Source of the DNA: Nocardioides abyssi
Lineage (GTDB): Bacteria; Actinomycetota; Actinomycetes; Propionibacteriales; Nocardioidaceae
NCBI RefSeq assembly: GCF_030412915.1
Contig: NZ_JAUHJR010000001.1
Location: 806,001-870,000 of the forward strand
Direction: 5' to 3'
Length of the DNA: 64,000 nt
Positions within the stretch are counted from its first letter, which is position 1. The number at the start of each line of letters is the position of its first letter. The position numbers were made by a program, and so were the translations under genes. The notes below the pieces were generated by a model. That model saw nothing but the letters and a program-made list of their open reading frames with translations, was not told where the DNA came from and did not search any database. This document shows positions 56,500 to 64,000 of the stretch, in pieces.

Positions 56500-57891
56500 A
56501 TGGCCGACCTCCACGACCTGACCGCCCTCGAGCAGGGAGCTCTCGTGCGTCGGGGGGAGGTCTCGAGCCGCGAGCTGGTGGACCACTACCTCGGACGCGC
56601 CGACCGTCTCGACACGGTCGGCGCGTTCGTCACGCTCACGCCCGAGCAGGCCCGCTCGCGGGCGGAGTCCGCGGCCACCGCACCCGGGCCGCTGGCCGGT
56701 GTGCCGACGGCGGTCAAGGACCTCAACCCGACGGCGGGCGTGCGCACGACGTTCGGCTCGGCGGCGTACGACGACTTCGTGCCCGAGACCTCCGACGGGG
56801 TCGTGCTGTCGCTCGAGGCGGCGGGGCTGGTGAGCCTCGGCAAGACCAGCACCCCGGAGTTCGGCTCGCCCTGCTACACCGAGCCCGAGGGCCGGCCGGC
56901 CGCGGTGACGCCCTGGGACCGGTCGCGGATGGCGGGCGGGTCGTCGGGCGGGGCCGCCGCGGCGGTGGCGGCCGGGCTGGTGCCGGTCGCGCAGGGCTCC
57001 GACGGCGGCGGGTCGATCCGGATCCCCGCGTCCTGCTGCGGCCTGGTCGGGCTCAAGCCGTCGCGCGGGCGGGTCTCGGGGGCGCCGATGCACGGCGACC
57101 CCGTCGGCCTGGCCACGCCCGGACCGATCGCCCGCACCGTGCGCGACGCGGCCGCGCTGCTCGACGTGCTCGCGGGCCGGCGACCGGGTGACCCGTCGTG
57201 GGCCCCGGCGCCCTCGGGGACGTTCCTCGCCGCGTGCGACCGGCCGCCGGGCCGGTTGCGGGTGGCGCGCTTCGTCGAGCCGGTCATCGCCGACACCGAG
57301 GTGCACCCCGAGGTAGTGCAGGCCTGGGAGGACGCCTCGCGGCTGCTCGAGTCGCTGGGCCACGAGGTCGAGGACGTCGCCGTCCCGCTGCCGCGCGAGG
57401 CGGTGCCGGTCTTCGAGACCTGCTGGGCGGTGCTCACCGCGATGTCGGCCGCGCCGGAGGGCCGCGAGCACCTGCTGCGCCCGCTGACCCGCTGGCTCTC
57501 GGAGCGTGGGCAGGCCGTCACAGGGCCCGAGCTGGGCCTCGCCATCGGCGGGATGCGCCGCCACGCCGCCCAGGCGCTGGAGTCGCTGGCGCCCTACGAC
57601 CTGGTGCTGACCCCGACGGTGGCCGCGCCGCCGCTGCCGGTCGGGGCGCTGCGCGACGACGCCGACCCGGCAGCGGACTTCGAGGCGCAGAAGCGGTTCA
57701 CGCCGTGGACGTCGGCCTGGAACGTCACCGGCATGCCCGCCGTCTCCCTCCCGCTCCACCAGGCCGCGGACGCGCTGCCGGTCGGCGTGATGCTCGCGGC
57801 TCGGCCGGCCGAGGAGGAGCTGCTGCTCGCCGTCGCCGCCCAGGTCGAGGAGGCGGCCCCGTGGGCGCACCGCCGGCCGCCGCGATGGTGA
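56500..57891 (+). CDS. Amidase-signature family amidase
   Basis: 463 residues from ATG 56500. Catalytic Lys in VPTAVKDLN and Ser-cisSer residues in GGSSGGAAAAVAAG and SDGGGSIRIPAS. Related to GatA, but without gatB/gatC neighbours and with a divergent C-terminal half, so a hydrolytic amidase of unknown substrate. Overlaps the acetyltransferase gene by 7 bases. Confidence 0.9.
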   Translation: MADLHDLTALEQGALVRRGEVSSRELVDHYLGRADRLDTVGAFVTLTPEQARSRAESAATAPGPLAGVPTAVKDLNPTAGVRTTFGSAAYDDFVPETSDGVVLSLEAAGLVSLGKTSTPEFGSPCYTEPEGRPAAVTPWDRSRMAGGSSGGAAAAVAAGLVPVAQGSDGGGSIRIPASCCGLVGLKPSRGRVSGAPMHGDPVGLATPGPIARTVRDAAALLDVLAGRRPGDPSWAPAPSGTFLAACDRPPGRLRVARFVEPVIADTEVHPEVVQAWEDASRLLESLGHEVEDVAVPLPREAVPVFETCWAVLTAMSAAPEGREHLLRPLTRWLSERGQAVTGPELGLAIGGMRRHAAQALESLAPYDLVLTPTVAAPPLPVGALRDDADPAADFEAQKRFTPWTSAWNVTGMPAVSLPLHQAADALPVGVMLAARPAEEELLLAVAAQVEEAAPWAHRRPPRW

Positions 57892-58469
57892 GGGTCGCGC
57901 ACACGGCGCAGCTCGACCCGGCCGATCTGGCCGACGCGCGGGCGCTGATGGACGTCGCCTTCGGCGAGCCCGTCTCAGGCGAACCTGTCTCGGACGACGA
58001 CGCGTTCGAGGACGCCGACTGGACGCACGCGCTGGGCGGCATGCACGCCCTGGTCCGGGTCGACGGGCTGCTGGTCGCGCACGGGTCGCTGGTGCCGCGG
58101 CGGCTGCTGCTCGGGTCGGGGCCGGACGCCCGCTCGCTGCGCTGCGGGTACGTCGAGGCCGTCGCCACCCACCCCGGCCACCGACGCCGGGGGTACGCGG
58201 CTGCGGTCATGGCCGCGCTGGAGGCGTTCGCGCCGGCGTACGACGTCCTCGCGCTGGGGGCGTCCGACGACGGCGTCCCGCTGTACGCCGCCCGCGGCTG
58301 GGTGCCGTGGCGCGGGCCGACCTCGGTCCTGGGCCCGACGGGTCCGCGGCGGACTCCGGACGACGACGGCTCGGTCTTCGTGCTGCTCGGCGACCCGGCG
58401 CCCCACACCCCGCCGATCGACCTCGGCGCGCCGCTCGCGTGCGACTGGCGGGACGGGGACGTCTGGTGA
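57885..58469 (+). CDS. aac(2'): Aminoglycoside 2'-N-acetyltransferase, AAC(2')-I family
   Basis: 194 residues from ATG 57885. GNAT fold with the AAC(2')-I pattern: HTAQLDPADLADARALMDVAF at the N-terminus (key part ARALMDVAF), DWTHALGGMHALV, GYVEAVATHPGHRRRGYAAAVMAAL (key part HRRRGYAAAVM), LGASDDGVPLYAARGW, and the diagnostic C-terminus CDWRDGDVW. Acetylates the 2'-amino group of aminoglycosides; in mycobacteria such genes are intrinsic and may have a physiological role. An insert EPVSGEPVSDDD near residue 30 repeats a short motif. Cotranscribed with the amidase. Confidence 0.85.
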   Translation: MVRVAHTAQLDPADLADARALMDVAFGEPVSGEPVSDDDAFEDADWTHALGGMHALVRVDGLLVAHGSLVPRRLLLGSGPDARSLRCGYVEAVATHPGHRRRGYAAAVMAALEAFAPAYDVLALGASDDGVPLYAARGWVPWRGPTSVLGPTGPRRTPDDDGSVFVLLGDPAPHTPPIDLGAPLACDWRDGDVW

Positions 58470-58506
58470 CGGGCAACTTCTCCGGACGGCGCGCCGTCCC
58501 ACCGGC

Positions 58507-59166
58507 ATGACCGCCTCGGGACGTCTCCGCACCCTGGCCGCCGCCGCGGCCCTCGCCTCGCTCGCCACCCTCGCTGCGTGCGGCTCGTCGGGCGGCGCCG
58601 CCTCGGAACCGACGGCGCCGCCGGAGGCTCCCGCGTCCACCCCAGCCGCGTCGTCGTCGGCCGCGCCCGAGGCGCCCGGTCGCGAGCGCGCCGAGCTGCC
58701 GCTGCCCGGTGGCTCGGACAAGGTGGGGGAGTGGGAGGACGGCCCGGTGGCCGGTGAGGTGGTCGTGCTCAGGCGGGTCGGGCCGTACGACGAGGTGCTG
58801 TACGCCGCAGGCTCCCCGGCCGCCGTCGCGGTCGGGCTGCGGGACGGCGACCGCGTCCTCCGCACGATCACCACCTCGACGCCGGAGGGCGACGCCATGC
58901 ACCTCTACGGCGGCGAGCGGATGCCCGATGGGACCTTCCGGGTCGTGGGCGCCGTGCCGGGCGACGTCGCGGTCACGGTCGGCGAGGGCTCGTCGCCCGT
59001 TCGGCCGGCGACCGGCGCGAGCGACCAGGTGCTGCCGGGGTGGACGGTGTTCCACGAGCAGGGCCCGTGGGACGACCGCTGGGACCCGTTGCAGCTCGCC
59101 CCGCTGACGATCACGACCGACGACGGCCGCTCCGTCGACGTACGCCGCCGGAGCTGGACCGGGTGA
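58507..59166 (+). CDS. Hypothetical secreted lipoprotein
   Basis: 219 residues from ATG 58507. Lipobox LAAC near residue 28, Ala/Pro/Ser-rich spacer to about 60, then a small globular domain with no recognised family (GEVVVLRRVGPYDEVLYAAG, PDGTFRVVGAVPGDVAVTV). Stands alone between the acetyltransferase and the convergent oxidoreductase. Confidence 0.75.
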   Translation: MTASGRLRTLAAAAALASLATLAACGSSGGAASEPTAPPEAPASTPAASSSAAPEAPGRERAELPLPGGSDKVGEWEDGPVAGEVVVLRRVGPYDEVLYAAGSPAAVAVGLRDGDRVLRTITTSTPEGDAMHLYGGERMPDGTFRVVGAVPGDVAVTVGEGSSPVRPATGASDQVLPGWTVFHEQGPWDDRWDPLQLAPLTITTDDGRSVDVRRRSWTG

Positions 59167-59203
59167 GCCGGACCAGTCGAGCCGCCGTCAGGTCGGGCCG
59201 CCG

Positions 59204-60127
59204 CTAGATCGTGACGGCGATCTTGCCGCGGGTGCGGCCGTCCTCGTTGGCGCGGTGGGCGTCGCCCATGCGCTCGAGCGGGTACGTCGCGGCGAGGTCG
59301 ACCCGCAGCGTGCCGTCCTCCGCCATCGCGCGCAGCGCGTCGAGGTGGTCGCGCTCGGGCCGGACGAACACGTAGTGACCGCCCATGCCCAGCACCGTCT
59401 CGGCGTCGACGACGGAGGCGACGCGGGCCGTGTCGCGGACCTGGTTCGGCGCGTCCTCGAGGGCGTCGCCGCCGATGAGGTCGACGACGGCATCCGCCTT
59501 GGCGGTGAGCTGCGCGCCGACCGGCCCCTGCGTGTGGTCGACGAGCTCGTCGACACCGATGCTGCGCAGGTGGTCGTGCTTGTCGGGCCGCGCCGTGCCG
59601 ATGACGGTCGCGCCGCGCGCCTTGGCGATCTGCACGGCGAACTGGCCCACGCCGCCCGCCGCCGCGTGCACCAGCACCCGGTCGCCGGCGCCGACCTCCA
59701 GCGCCTCGACGACGAGCTGGTACGCCGTCAACCCGGCCAGCGGGATCGCCGCGGCCTCCTCGAACGACAGGTTCACGGGCTTACGGGTCACGGTCCGCTC
59801 GGGCGCCGGCACCAGCTCGGCGGCGGTGCCGAAGCAGACGTCGTCGCGACGGACGTACGCGTAGACCTCGTCGCCCGGCCTCAGCCCGGTCCGCACCGAG
59901 GGGCCGACGGCCTCGACCACGCCGGCGACGTCCCAGCCGGGGATGATCGGCAGGTGGTGGGGGTAGGCGCCCTGCAGGTAGCCCTCGCGGACCTTCCAGT
60001 CCACCGGGTTCACGCTCGTCGCCCGCGCCCGGACCAGCACGGTGTCCGGTCCCACCGGGGGGTCGTCGACCTCGCGCACCTCGATCACGTCCGCCCCACC
60101 GAACCGGTCGTACACCGCTGCTCGCAC
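59204..60127 (-). CDS. NADP-dependent quinone oxidoreductase (zinc-free MDR family)
   Basis: 307 residues from GTG 60127, preceded on its strand by gagaggg. GroES-like domain (MRAAVYDRFGGADVIEVREV) without the structural zinc cysteines, and a Rossmann domain with AAAGGVGQFAVQIAKARGA. Typical of NADPH:quinone reductases. Monocistronic; lies next to the repeat-flanked HNH region. Confidence 0.92.
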   Translation of the reverse strand: MRAAVYDRFGGADVIEVREVDDPPVGPDTVLVRARATSVNPVDWKVREGYLQGAYPHHLPIIPGWDVAGVVEAVGPSVRTGLRPGDEVYAYVRRDDVCFGTAAELVPAPERTVTRKPVNLSFEEAAAIPLAGLTAYQLVVEALEVGAGDRVLVHAAAGGVGQFAVQIAKARGATVIGTARPDKHDHLRSIGVDELVDHTQGPVGAQLTAKADAVVDLIGGDALEDAPNQVRDTARVASVVDAETVLGMGGHYVFVRPERDHLDALRAMAEDGTLRVDLAATYPLERMGDAHRANEDGRTRGKIAVTI

Positions 60128-60199
60128 GTCGTCCCTCTCTCACGTCGTCTGGTCCCCGGCCGGTGCCCGCCCACCCCACCCCCATGCGCCGTCCCGCGC

Positions 60200-60308
60200 C
60201 GCCGCTGGTCGAGCGGCGTGCCCTGGCCGGTGGGTCGAGGAGCGCGCCAGCGCCGTCTCGAGACCGAGCGTCGACGAGACCGACCCGCTGGTCGAGCAGC
60301 GGGCCGAC
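60200..60308. repeat. Palindromic repeat segment downstream of the HNH gene
   Basis: ctggtcgagc occurs at about 60205-60214 and again at 60288-60297, and between them ggtcgagg ... ctcgagacc (60233-60263) forms a hairpin around agcgcgccagcgc. The same ctggtcgag/tctcgagacc vocabulary appears on the other side of the gene. Confidence 0.55.
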
Positions 60309-61571
60309 CTATGTCCGCATGTGGAACGAGACGCCGCCGTCAGGGTGGTGGGTGGTCTCGAAGCGTGGGTCGTGGATGCGGGCGTGGTGGCGGGGGCAGA
60401 GCAGGCGGCCGTTGGCGAGGTCTGTCCTCCCGCCGTGGAGCCAGCTGTCGTCGTGGTGGGCGTGGCAGAGGTGCGCGGGCCAGTCGCATCCGGTGGCGGT
60501 GCAGGTCTGCTGGGTGATCGCGAGCCCGCGGCGCTGAGCGCCGGAGAACAGGCGGGCGGTGCGGCCGAGGTCGAGGAGCTCTGACTTCCCACCGAGGACG
60601 GCGGGGAGGAGGCCGGCCTCGCAGGCCATCCGCCGGGCGAGCGAGGCGGTGATGGGTGCGCCGGACTCGAGGGTGGCGCGACCGGTCTCGCTCGTGAGGT
60701 CGGTGTAGTCGATGAGGACGACGACGGAGGCGTTGAGGCCACCGAGCTTCGGCAGCTTGTCGGCGGGGAGGCGTTCGAGGAGCTCGCAGAACGCGTCGCC
60801 CATCCGCTCGGGAGACGGCCGGCGCTCGAGCACCTCCGTCGCCTCCTCGCCCTTGACCGCGGCTTGGTGCTTGGGTGCGGCGAACGCGAGCAGCATCTTC
60901 TTGAGCATCTCGCCGTGCAGGGTGGGGATGGAGAATTTTCCGCGCACCGAGCCCTTGCCGTCGGGACACATGGTGAGCCAGGCGTTGGCGCGCGCTTCGC
61001 GCTCTTCTCGTTCCAGGGCGCGGGCGTCGCGTTCCTCGCCGATCTCGGGTGCGATGACGGTGAGGACGTGCTTGGCCAGGACGGCCAGTGTCTTGGGGTC
61101 GCGGTCGAGCGCCTCGTTGAGCAGGTGTCTTTCGGCCCGCTCCGGGATGGTCGGGTCGGGCAGGTCGTCGGGAAGCTTGTCGATGCAGTCGGTGATGACT
61201 CGGGCGTGGTCGACGCTGATCGCACCCTCCGCGAGCGCCGCTGATGTCGGGGCGTGACGGTCCAGCGACTCGGCCAGCCGCATCCGCCGCTTCGTGGCCG
61301 GCCGGTCCTGACGGGTCTCGTGGGACCACCACGACGCCGTGTCGGTGGCGCCGACCTTGTCACCGATCCCTCGCCGGTCCGCCTCCGCGGCGAGACGGAG
61401 CTCGAGAGCCTCGACCTGCGCGCGCAGCCGGGTGGCCTCCACCAGGGTCGCGGCGACCTCGCGGTCGGAGAGCTGCCAGAGCTGGGAGGCGCAGGCCGAG
61501 CGGGTCTTCTTGCGGGACTTCGCGACCGCGCGGCACACCGGGTGCGCGTGGTGTCGGGAGTCCTTGGCCAT
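60309..61571 (-). CDS. DUF222-HNH endonuclease-like protein (13E12-repeat type)
   Basis: 420 residues from ATG 61571. N-terminal DUF222 helical region (LVEATRLRAQVEALELRLAAEADRRG, with SWWSHETRQDR) and a C-terminal HNH nuclease motif (CDWPAHLCHAHHDDSW ... LANGRLLCPRHHARIHD). These genes are multicopy in actinobacteria and their role is unresolved; the intact motif suggests an active nuclease. Flanked on both sides by palindromic direct repeats, as if mobilised or maintained with them. Confidence 0.88.
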   Translation of the reverse strand: MAKDSRHHAHPVCRAVAKSRKKTRSACASQLWQLSDREVAATLVEATRLRAQVEALELRLAAEADRRGIGDKVGATDTASWWSHETRQDRPATKRRMRLAESLDRHAPTSAALAEGAISVDHARVITDCIDKLPDDLPDPTIPERAERHLLNEALDRDPKTLAVLAKHVLTVIAPEIGEERDARALEREEREARANAWLTMCPDGKGSVRGKFSIPTLHGEMLKKMLLAFAAPKHQAAVKGEEATEVLERRPSPERMGDAFCELLERLPADKLPKLGGLNASVVVLIDYTDLTSETGRATLESGAPITASLARRMACEAGLLPAVLGGKSELLDLGRTARLFSGAQRRGLAITQQTCTATGCDWPAHLCHAHHDDSWLHGGRTDLANGRLLCPRHHARIHDPRFETTHHPDGGVSFHMRT

Positions 61572-61670
61572 GGCTCTACTCAAGCAGCGACCACCGACAG
61601 TCCCGGGGCTGTTTCCCCAGGTCAGACCACTATTCGGACAGCAACTTCGACGAGTTTCTCGGCGGGTCTT

Positions 61671-61976
61671 GAGACAGGCGCTGAGCGCCTTCCTCAACCG
61701 ACCGGAGGCCGGCGACGGCGCCCGACCCACGGCGTACCTCTCCTCATAGCTGCCTCCACCGCGACCACCCACGACCCGGAGGCTGAAGGCCGGCTGCCGG
61801 GAGTTTCGGCGACGCTCGGCTTCGAGACAGGCGCTGTGCGCCTTCCTCAACCAGCCGGAGGCCGGCGGCGGCGCGCGAGCCACGGCGTACCTGTCCCTCA
61901 TCGCTGCCCCCACCGCGACCACCCACGGCCCGCACCCCGAAGCTCGGCCGCCGGGGGTCTCGTCGACGCTCGCGAG
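61671..61976. repeat. Two tandem 153-base repeats upstream of the HNH gene
   Basis: Unit 1 (61671-61823) and unit 2 (61824-61976) both begin gagacaggcgctg(a/t)gcgcc and keep cttcctcaacc, ggaggccggc, acggcgtacct and accgcgaccacccacg in register. The head of each is a hairpin (ttgag-acaggcgct-g-agcgcctt-cctcaa type). No coding gene is evident in 61572-62001; weak frames through it only reflect the repeats. Confidence 0.75.
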
Positions 61977-62001
61977 GACTCGCTTCTCGACCAGCGGAAG
62001 A

Positions 62002-62613
62002 TCAGTCGCCGAGCCCGCGGGCGTGGAGGGCGTCGCCGGTCTCGTGGGCGCGGGCGACGACGCGGACGACGAAGGGGGTGAGGTAGGCGCGGGGGTGGCG
62101 GCCCAGGCCACGGGCGCGAGCGGCGTCGCGGGTCTCGAGGGCGAGGGCAAGCGTTGCGGGGAGGGCGGCGATGGCGAGGGAGAAGGCGAGGGCGACCCGT
62201 TCGGGGTCGACGCCGAGCCGGCGCAGCGGGCCGAGCCAGCGGACGATCGCGTCGAGGAGGGCGTTGACCGGGGTCGTGGTGGTGAGGACGAGGGCGGCAA
62301 CGGCGAGCGCGACCAGGTCGAGGGTGGTCTCGGCGGCGCGGGCGAGGCCGTTGACCCACCACTGCACCGCCGAGACGACGACGAGCAGCACGGCGAGGCC
62401 GCGCACCGCGCGGAGCACGGCGCCGAGCGGCACCCGCCCGACGAGGGCGGCGGCGACGACGAGCGCGAGGCAGACCCCCGACGCCGGCAGCGACCGGAGC
62501 AGCACGACGACGAGGCTGAAGACGGCGAGGAGCAGCACCTTCGGCCCGACCGGCAGCCGGTGCAGGGGAGTCCGCCCGGGCCGGTAGGTGCCGACGAGGA
62601 GCACCTGGCTCAC
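62002..62613 (-). CDS. bioN: Biotin ECF transporter T component BioN
   Basis: 203 residues from GTG 62613. Five membrane helices and a C-terminal coupling domain carrying two Ala-Arg-Gly motifs (AARARGLGRHPRAY and DALHARGLGD). Its start is 7 bases after bioM stops. With BioM and BioY it forms the dedicated BioMNY transporter. Confidence 0.93.
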   Translation of the reverse strand: MSQVLLVGTYRPGRTPLHRLPVGPKVLLLAVFSLVVVLLRSLPASGVCLALVVAAALVGRVPLGAVLRAVRGLAVLLVVVSAVQWWVNGLARAAETTLDLVALAVAALVLTTTTPVNALLDAIVRWLGPLRRLGVDPERVALAFSLAIAALPATLALALETRDAARARGLGRHPRAYLTPFVVRVVARAHETGDALHARGLGD

Positions 62614-62620
62614 GACGACC

Positions 62621-63331
62621 TCACGGGCCGGTCACCGCGGCGACGTAGTGGTCGACGGCGGCGTCGGGCGCGCCGTCGTGCGCCACGGCCCCGTCGAGCA
62701 CGACGACCACCCGGTCGCAGCGGCGGGCCAGGTCGAGGTCGTGGGTGACGAGCACGAGCTGCTGGGGGAGGGAGAACAGCAGGTCGGCCACCCGACGGGA
62801 GTTGGCCAGGTCCAGCAGCGTCGTCGGCTCGTCGGCGACCAGGACCTCCGGCGACGTGGCCAGCACGCCGGCGAGCGCGAGCAGCTGCTTCTGCCCGCCC
62901 GAGAGCGCGTGCACCGAGGTGTCGGCGTGGTCGGCCAGCCCGTGCTCGGCGAGCACCTCCAGCGCCCGGGCCCGCCGCGGGCGGGGGTCGCGCACGGAGC
63001 GTCGCAGCGACAGCTCGACGTCCTCCACGCAGGTCGGCATCACCAGCTGCGCGGAGGGGTCGGTGAAGCAGAACCCCACCCGACGACGTACGGCGCTGCC
63101 CGCCCGCGCCACGTCGAGGCCGTCGACCAGCACCCGCCCGGCGGTGGGTGCGACGAGCCCGTTGAGCAGGCGCGCGAGGGTGGACTTGCCCGACCCGTTG
63201 GCGCCCACGACGCCGACCCGCTGCTCGGTCAGCGTCAACGTGGTGGGCGCGAGGACGACCCGGTCGCCCTCGGCGGTCGGGACGACGACCGAGGCGGCGT
63301 CGAGCTCGATCCGCACCGGCGGCTCAGCCAC
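62621..63331 (-). CDS. bioM: Biotin ECF transporter ATPase BioM
   Basis: 236 residues from GTG 63331. Walker A GANGSGKST, signature LSGGQKQL, Walker B VLVADEPTTLLD, switch His in LVTHDLD. A single-cassette ATPase that works as a homodimer, in contrast to the fused ATPase of the cobalamin system at 18398. Confidence 0.94.
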   Translation of the reverse strand: MAEPPVRIELDAASVVVPTAEGDRVVLAPTTLTLTEQRVGVVGANGSGKSTLARLLNGLVAPTAGRVLVDGLDVARAGSAVRRRVGFCFTDPSAQLVMPTCVEDVELSLRRSVRDPRPRRARALEVLAEHGLADHADTSVHALSGGQKQLLALAGVLATSPEVLVADEPTTLLDLANSRRVADLLFSLPQQLVLVTHDLDLARRCDRVVVVLDGAVAHDGAPDAAVDHYVAAVTGP

Positions 63332-63334
63332 GAC

Positions 63335-63943
63335 TCATCGACGGCGGCCGTGCAGCAGCTGCGGGAACGCCCGGTGCACCTCGGCCGCGACGAGCGCGAC
63401 GAGGGCGGCCTTGAGCACGTCGCCGGCCCAGAACGGAGCGTCGTAGCCCCAGGCGACCGACCACGGGACGTCGTACCAGTACTTCATGCCGACGATCCCG
63501 AGGAGGTGGTTGACCACGACACCCGGCACGGCGCAGCAGAACACCCAGAACGCCCGCGACTTCCGCACCCGGCCGGCGACCCGGCTGACGAGCAGGCCGG
63601 CGAGGCCCGCCACGAGCGGGAACGACCAGAGGTAGCCCAGCGTCGGCCCGGTGAAGGTCCCGAGCCCGCCCTCGCGGCCGGAGAACACCGGGAGCCCGAT
63701 CGCGCCGAGGCCGAGGTAGAGCAGCACCGCGAGGAACCCCCGGGTCGGGCCGAGCACGCAGCCGGCGAGCAGGATGCCGAAGGTCTGCAGGGTGATCTCG
63801 ACCCCGGCGCCGCCGACGGGGATCCCACCGACGAGGGCGCACGCGGCGATGAGCGCGGCGAAGGCCGCGACGAGCGCGAGGTCGGTCGTCGTGAGCCGGC
63901 GGCGCGGGGTGGCGACGGACGCGGTCGGGTCGGTCATGGTCAT
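63335..63943 (-). CDS. bioY: Biotin ECF transporter S component BioY
   Basis: 202 residues from ATG 63943 with aagga on the minus strand (63951-63955) as ribosome site. Six membrane helices and the family's ITLQTFGILLAGCVLGPTRG and GPTLGYLWSFPL segments. High-affinity biotin binding subunit; 3 bases separate it from bioM. A BioQ-type operator lies 44 bases upstream. Confidence 0.95.
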   Translation of the reverse strand: MTMTDPTASVATPRRRLTTTDLALVAAFAALIAACALVGGIPVGGAGVEITLQTFGILLAGCVLGPTRGFLAVLLYLGLGAIGLPVFSGREGGLGTFTGPTLGYLWSFPLVAGLAGLLVSRVAGRVRKSRAFWVFCCAVPGVVVNHLLGIVGMKYWYDVPWSVAWGYDAPFWAGDVLKAALVALVAAEVHRAFPQLLHGRRR

Positions 63944-63986
63944 CGAGGAGTCCTTCGGAGGTGGCGCGACCTGAACGCTGGTCAGG

Positions 63987-63999
63987 TGAACGGCGTTCA
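63987..63999. promoter_or_regulatory. BioQ-type operator upstream of bioYMN
   Basis: tgaac-ggc-gttca is a 13-base palindrome matching the tgaac-N3-gtt(a/c) form described for the actinobacterial biotin repressor BioQ. A further ctgaacgc (63971-63978) pairs with gcgttcag (63993-64000). The site is at the window edge; the upstream gene cannot be seen. Confidence 0.75.
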
Positions 64000-64000
64000 G

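Noticed and set aside
56500-57891. A second gatA
   Set aside because: Diverged C-terminal half and no gatB or gatC partner; the complete gatCAB is at 7087-10408.
60309-61976. Intron, retron or insertion sequence
   Set aside because: No reverse transcriptase, transposase or target-site duplication is visible; only the HNH gene and repeats.

Overview
High-GC actinobacterial chromosome segment. The GC-rich codon usage, the gtac-containing codon habit, the gatCAB/ligA/mnmA housekeeping set and the AAC(2')- and DUF222-HNH-type genes suggest a Nocardioides-like member of the Nocardioidaceae (inference, no rRNA in the window). I see no tRNA, rRNA, CRISPR array, transposase or phage block; most genes are ordinary core and near-core genes packed with 1-8 base overlaps.

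Layout. 1-10408: end of mnmA, a MetE-like gene, a TetR/DHA2-transporter pair with a large palindromic operator, ligA, wrbA and gatCAB. 10409-14449: two paralogous secreted PLD-like proteins bracketing an RTX-repeat protein, with palindromic spacers. 14455-20802: a cobalamin riboswitch followed by five tightly coupled genes (secreted alpha/alpha-barrel protein, membrane-anchored DUF4430-like protein, EcfT, double-cassette EcfA, S component). I read this as a B12 uptake system in which the two halves of animal intrinsic factor/transcobalamin appear as separate surface proteins feeding an ECF transporter; it is the most interesting system here. 20792-25538: sugar dehydrogenase-type lipoprotein, hydrolase, EamA exporter, Asp-box propeller. 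25598-34860: ilvD, FUSC, S66 peptidase, acetyltransferase, a NarL-type two-component system, membrane protein, VOC and PCD-VOC fusion.

34876-38651: repeated palindrome cluster, then ilvBNC behind a short leader peptide and attenuator. 38701-46194: DsbA-like, MSMEG_6728-like, ABC-F, MocR/YczE, methyltransferase, a second branched-chain leader peptide, a 41-residue protein and leuB. 46304-51729: ilvE and an iron-box-controlled siderophore ABC importer. 51827-55229: Ser/Thr kinase, then cimA behind an Ile-Ile-Ile leader peptide and terminator. 55210-60127: TetR/flavin reductase, amidase, AAC(2') acetyltransferase, lipoprotein, quinone oxidoreductase. 60309-61976: DUF222-HNH gene flanked by palindromic repeats. 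62002-64000: bioYMN biotin ECF transporter with a BioQ-type operator at the window edge.

Themes: (i) branched-chain amino acid synthesis (ilvD, ilvBNC, leuB, ilvE, cimA) is scattered but three of its units carry leader peptides; (ii) micronutrient import (B12, iron, biotin) each has a recognisable cis-element; (iii) many genes begin 6-8 bases after a TAnnnT box, which predicts leaderless mRNAs; (iv) intergenic spaces hold long near-perfect palindromes, one family of which is duplicated within the window.
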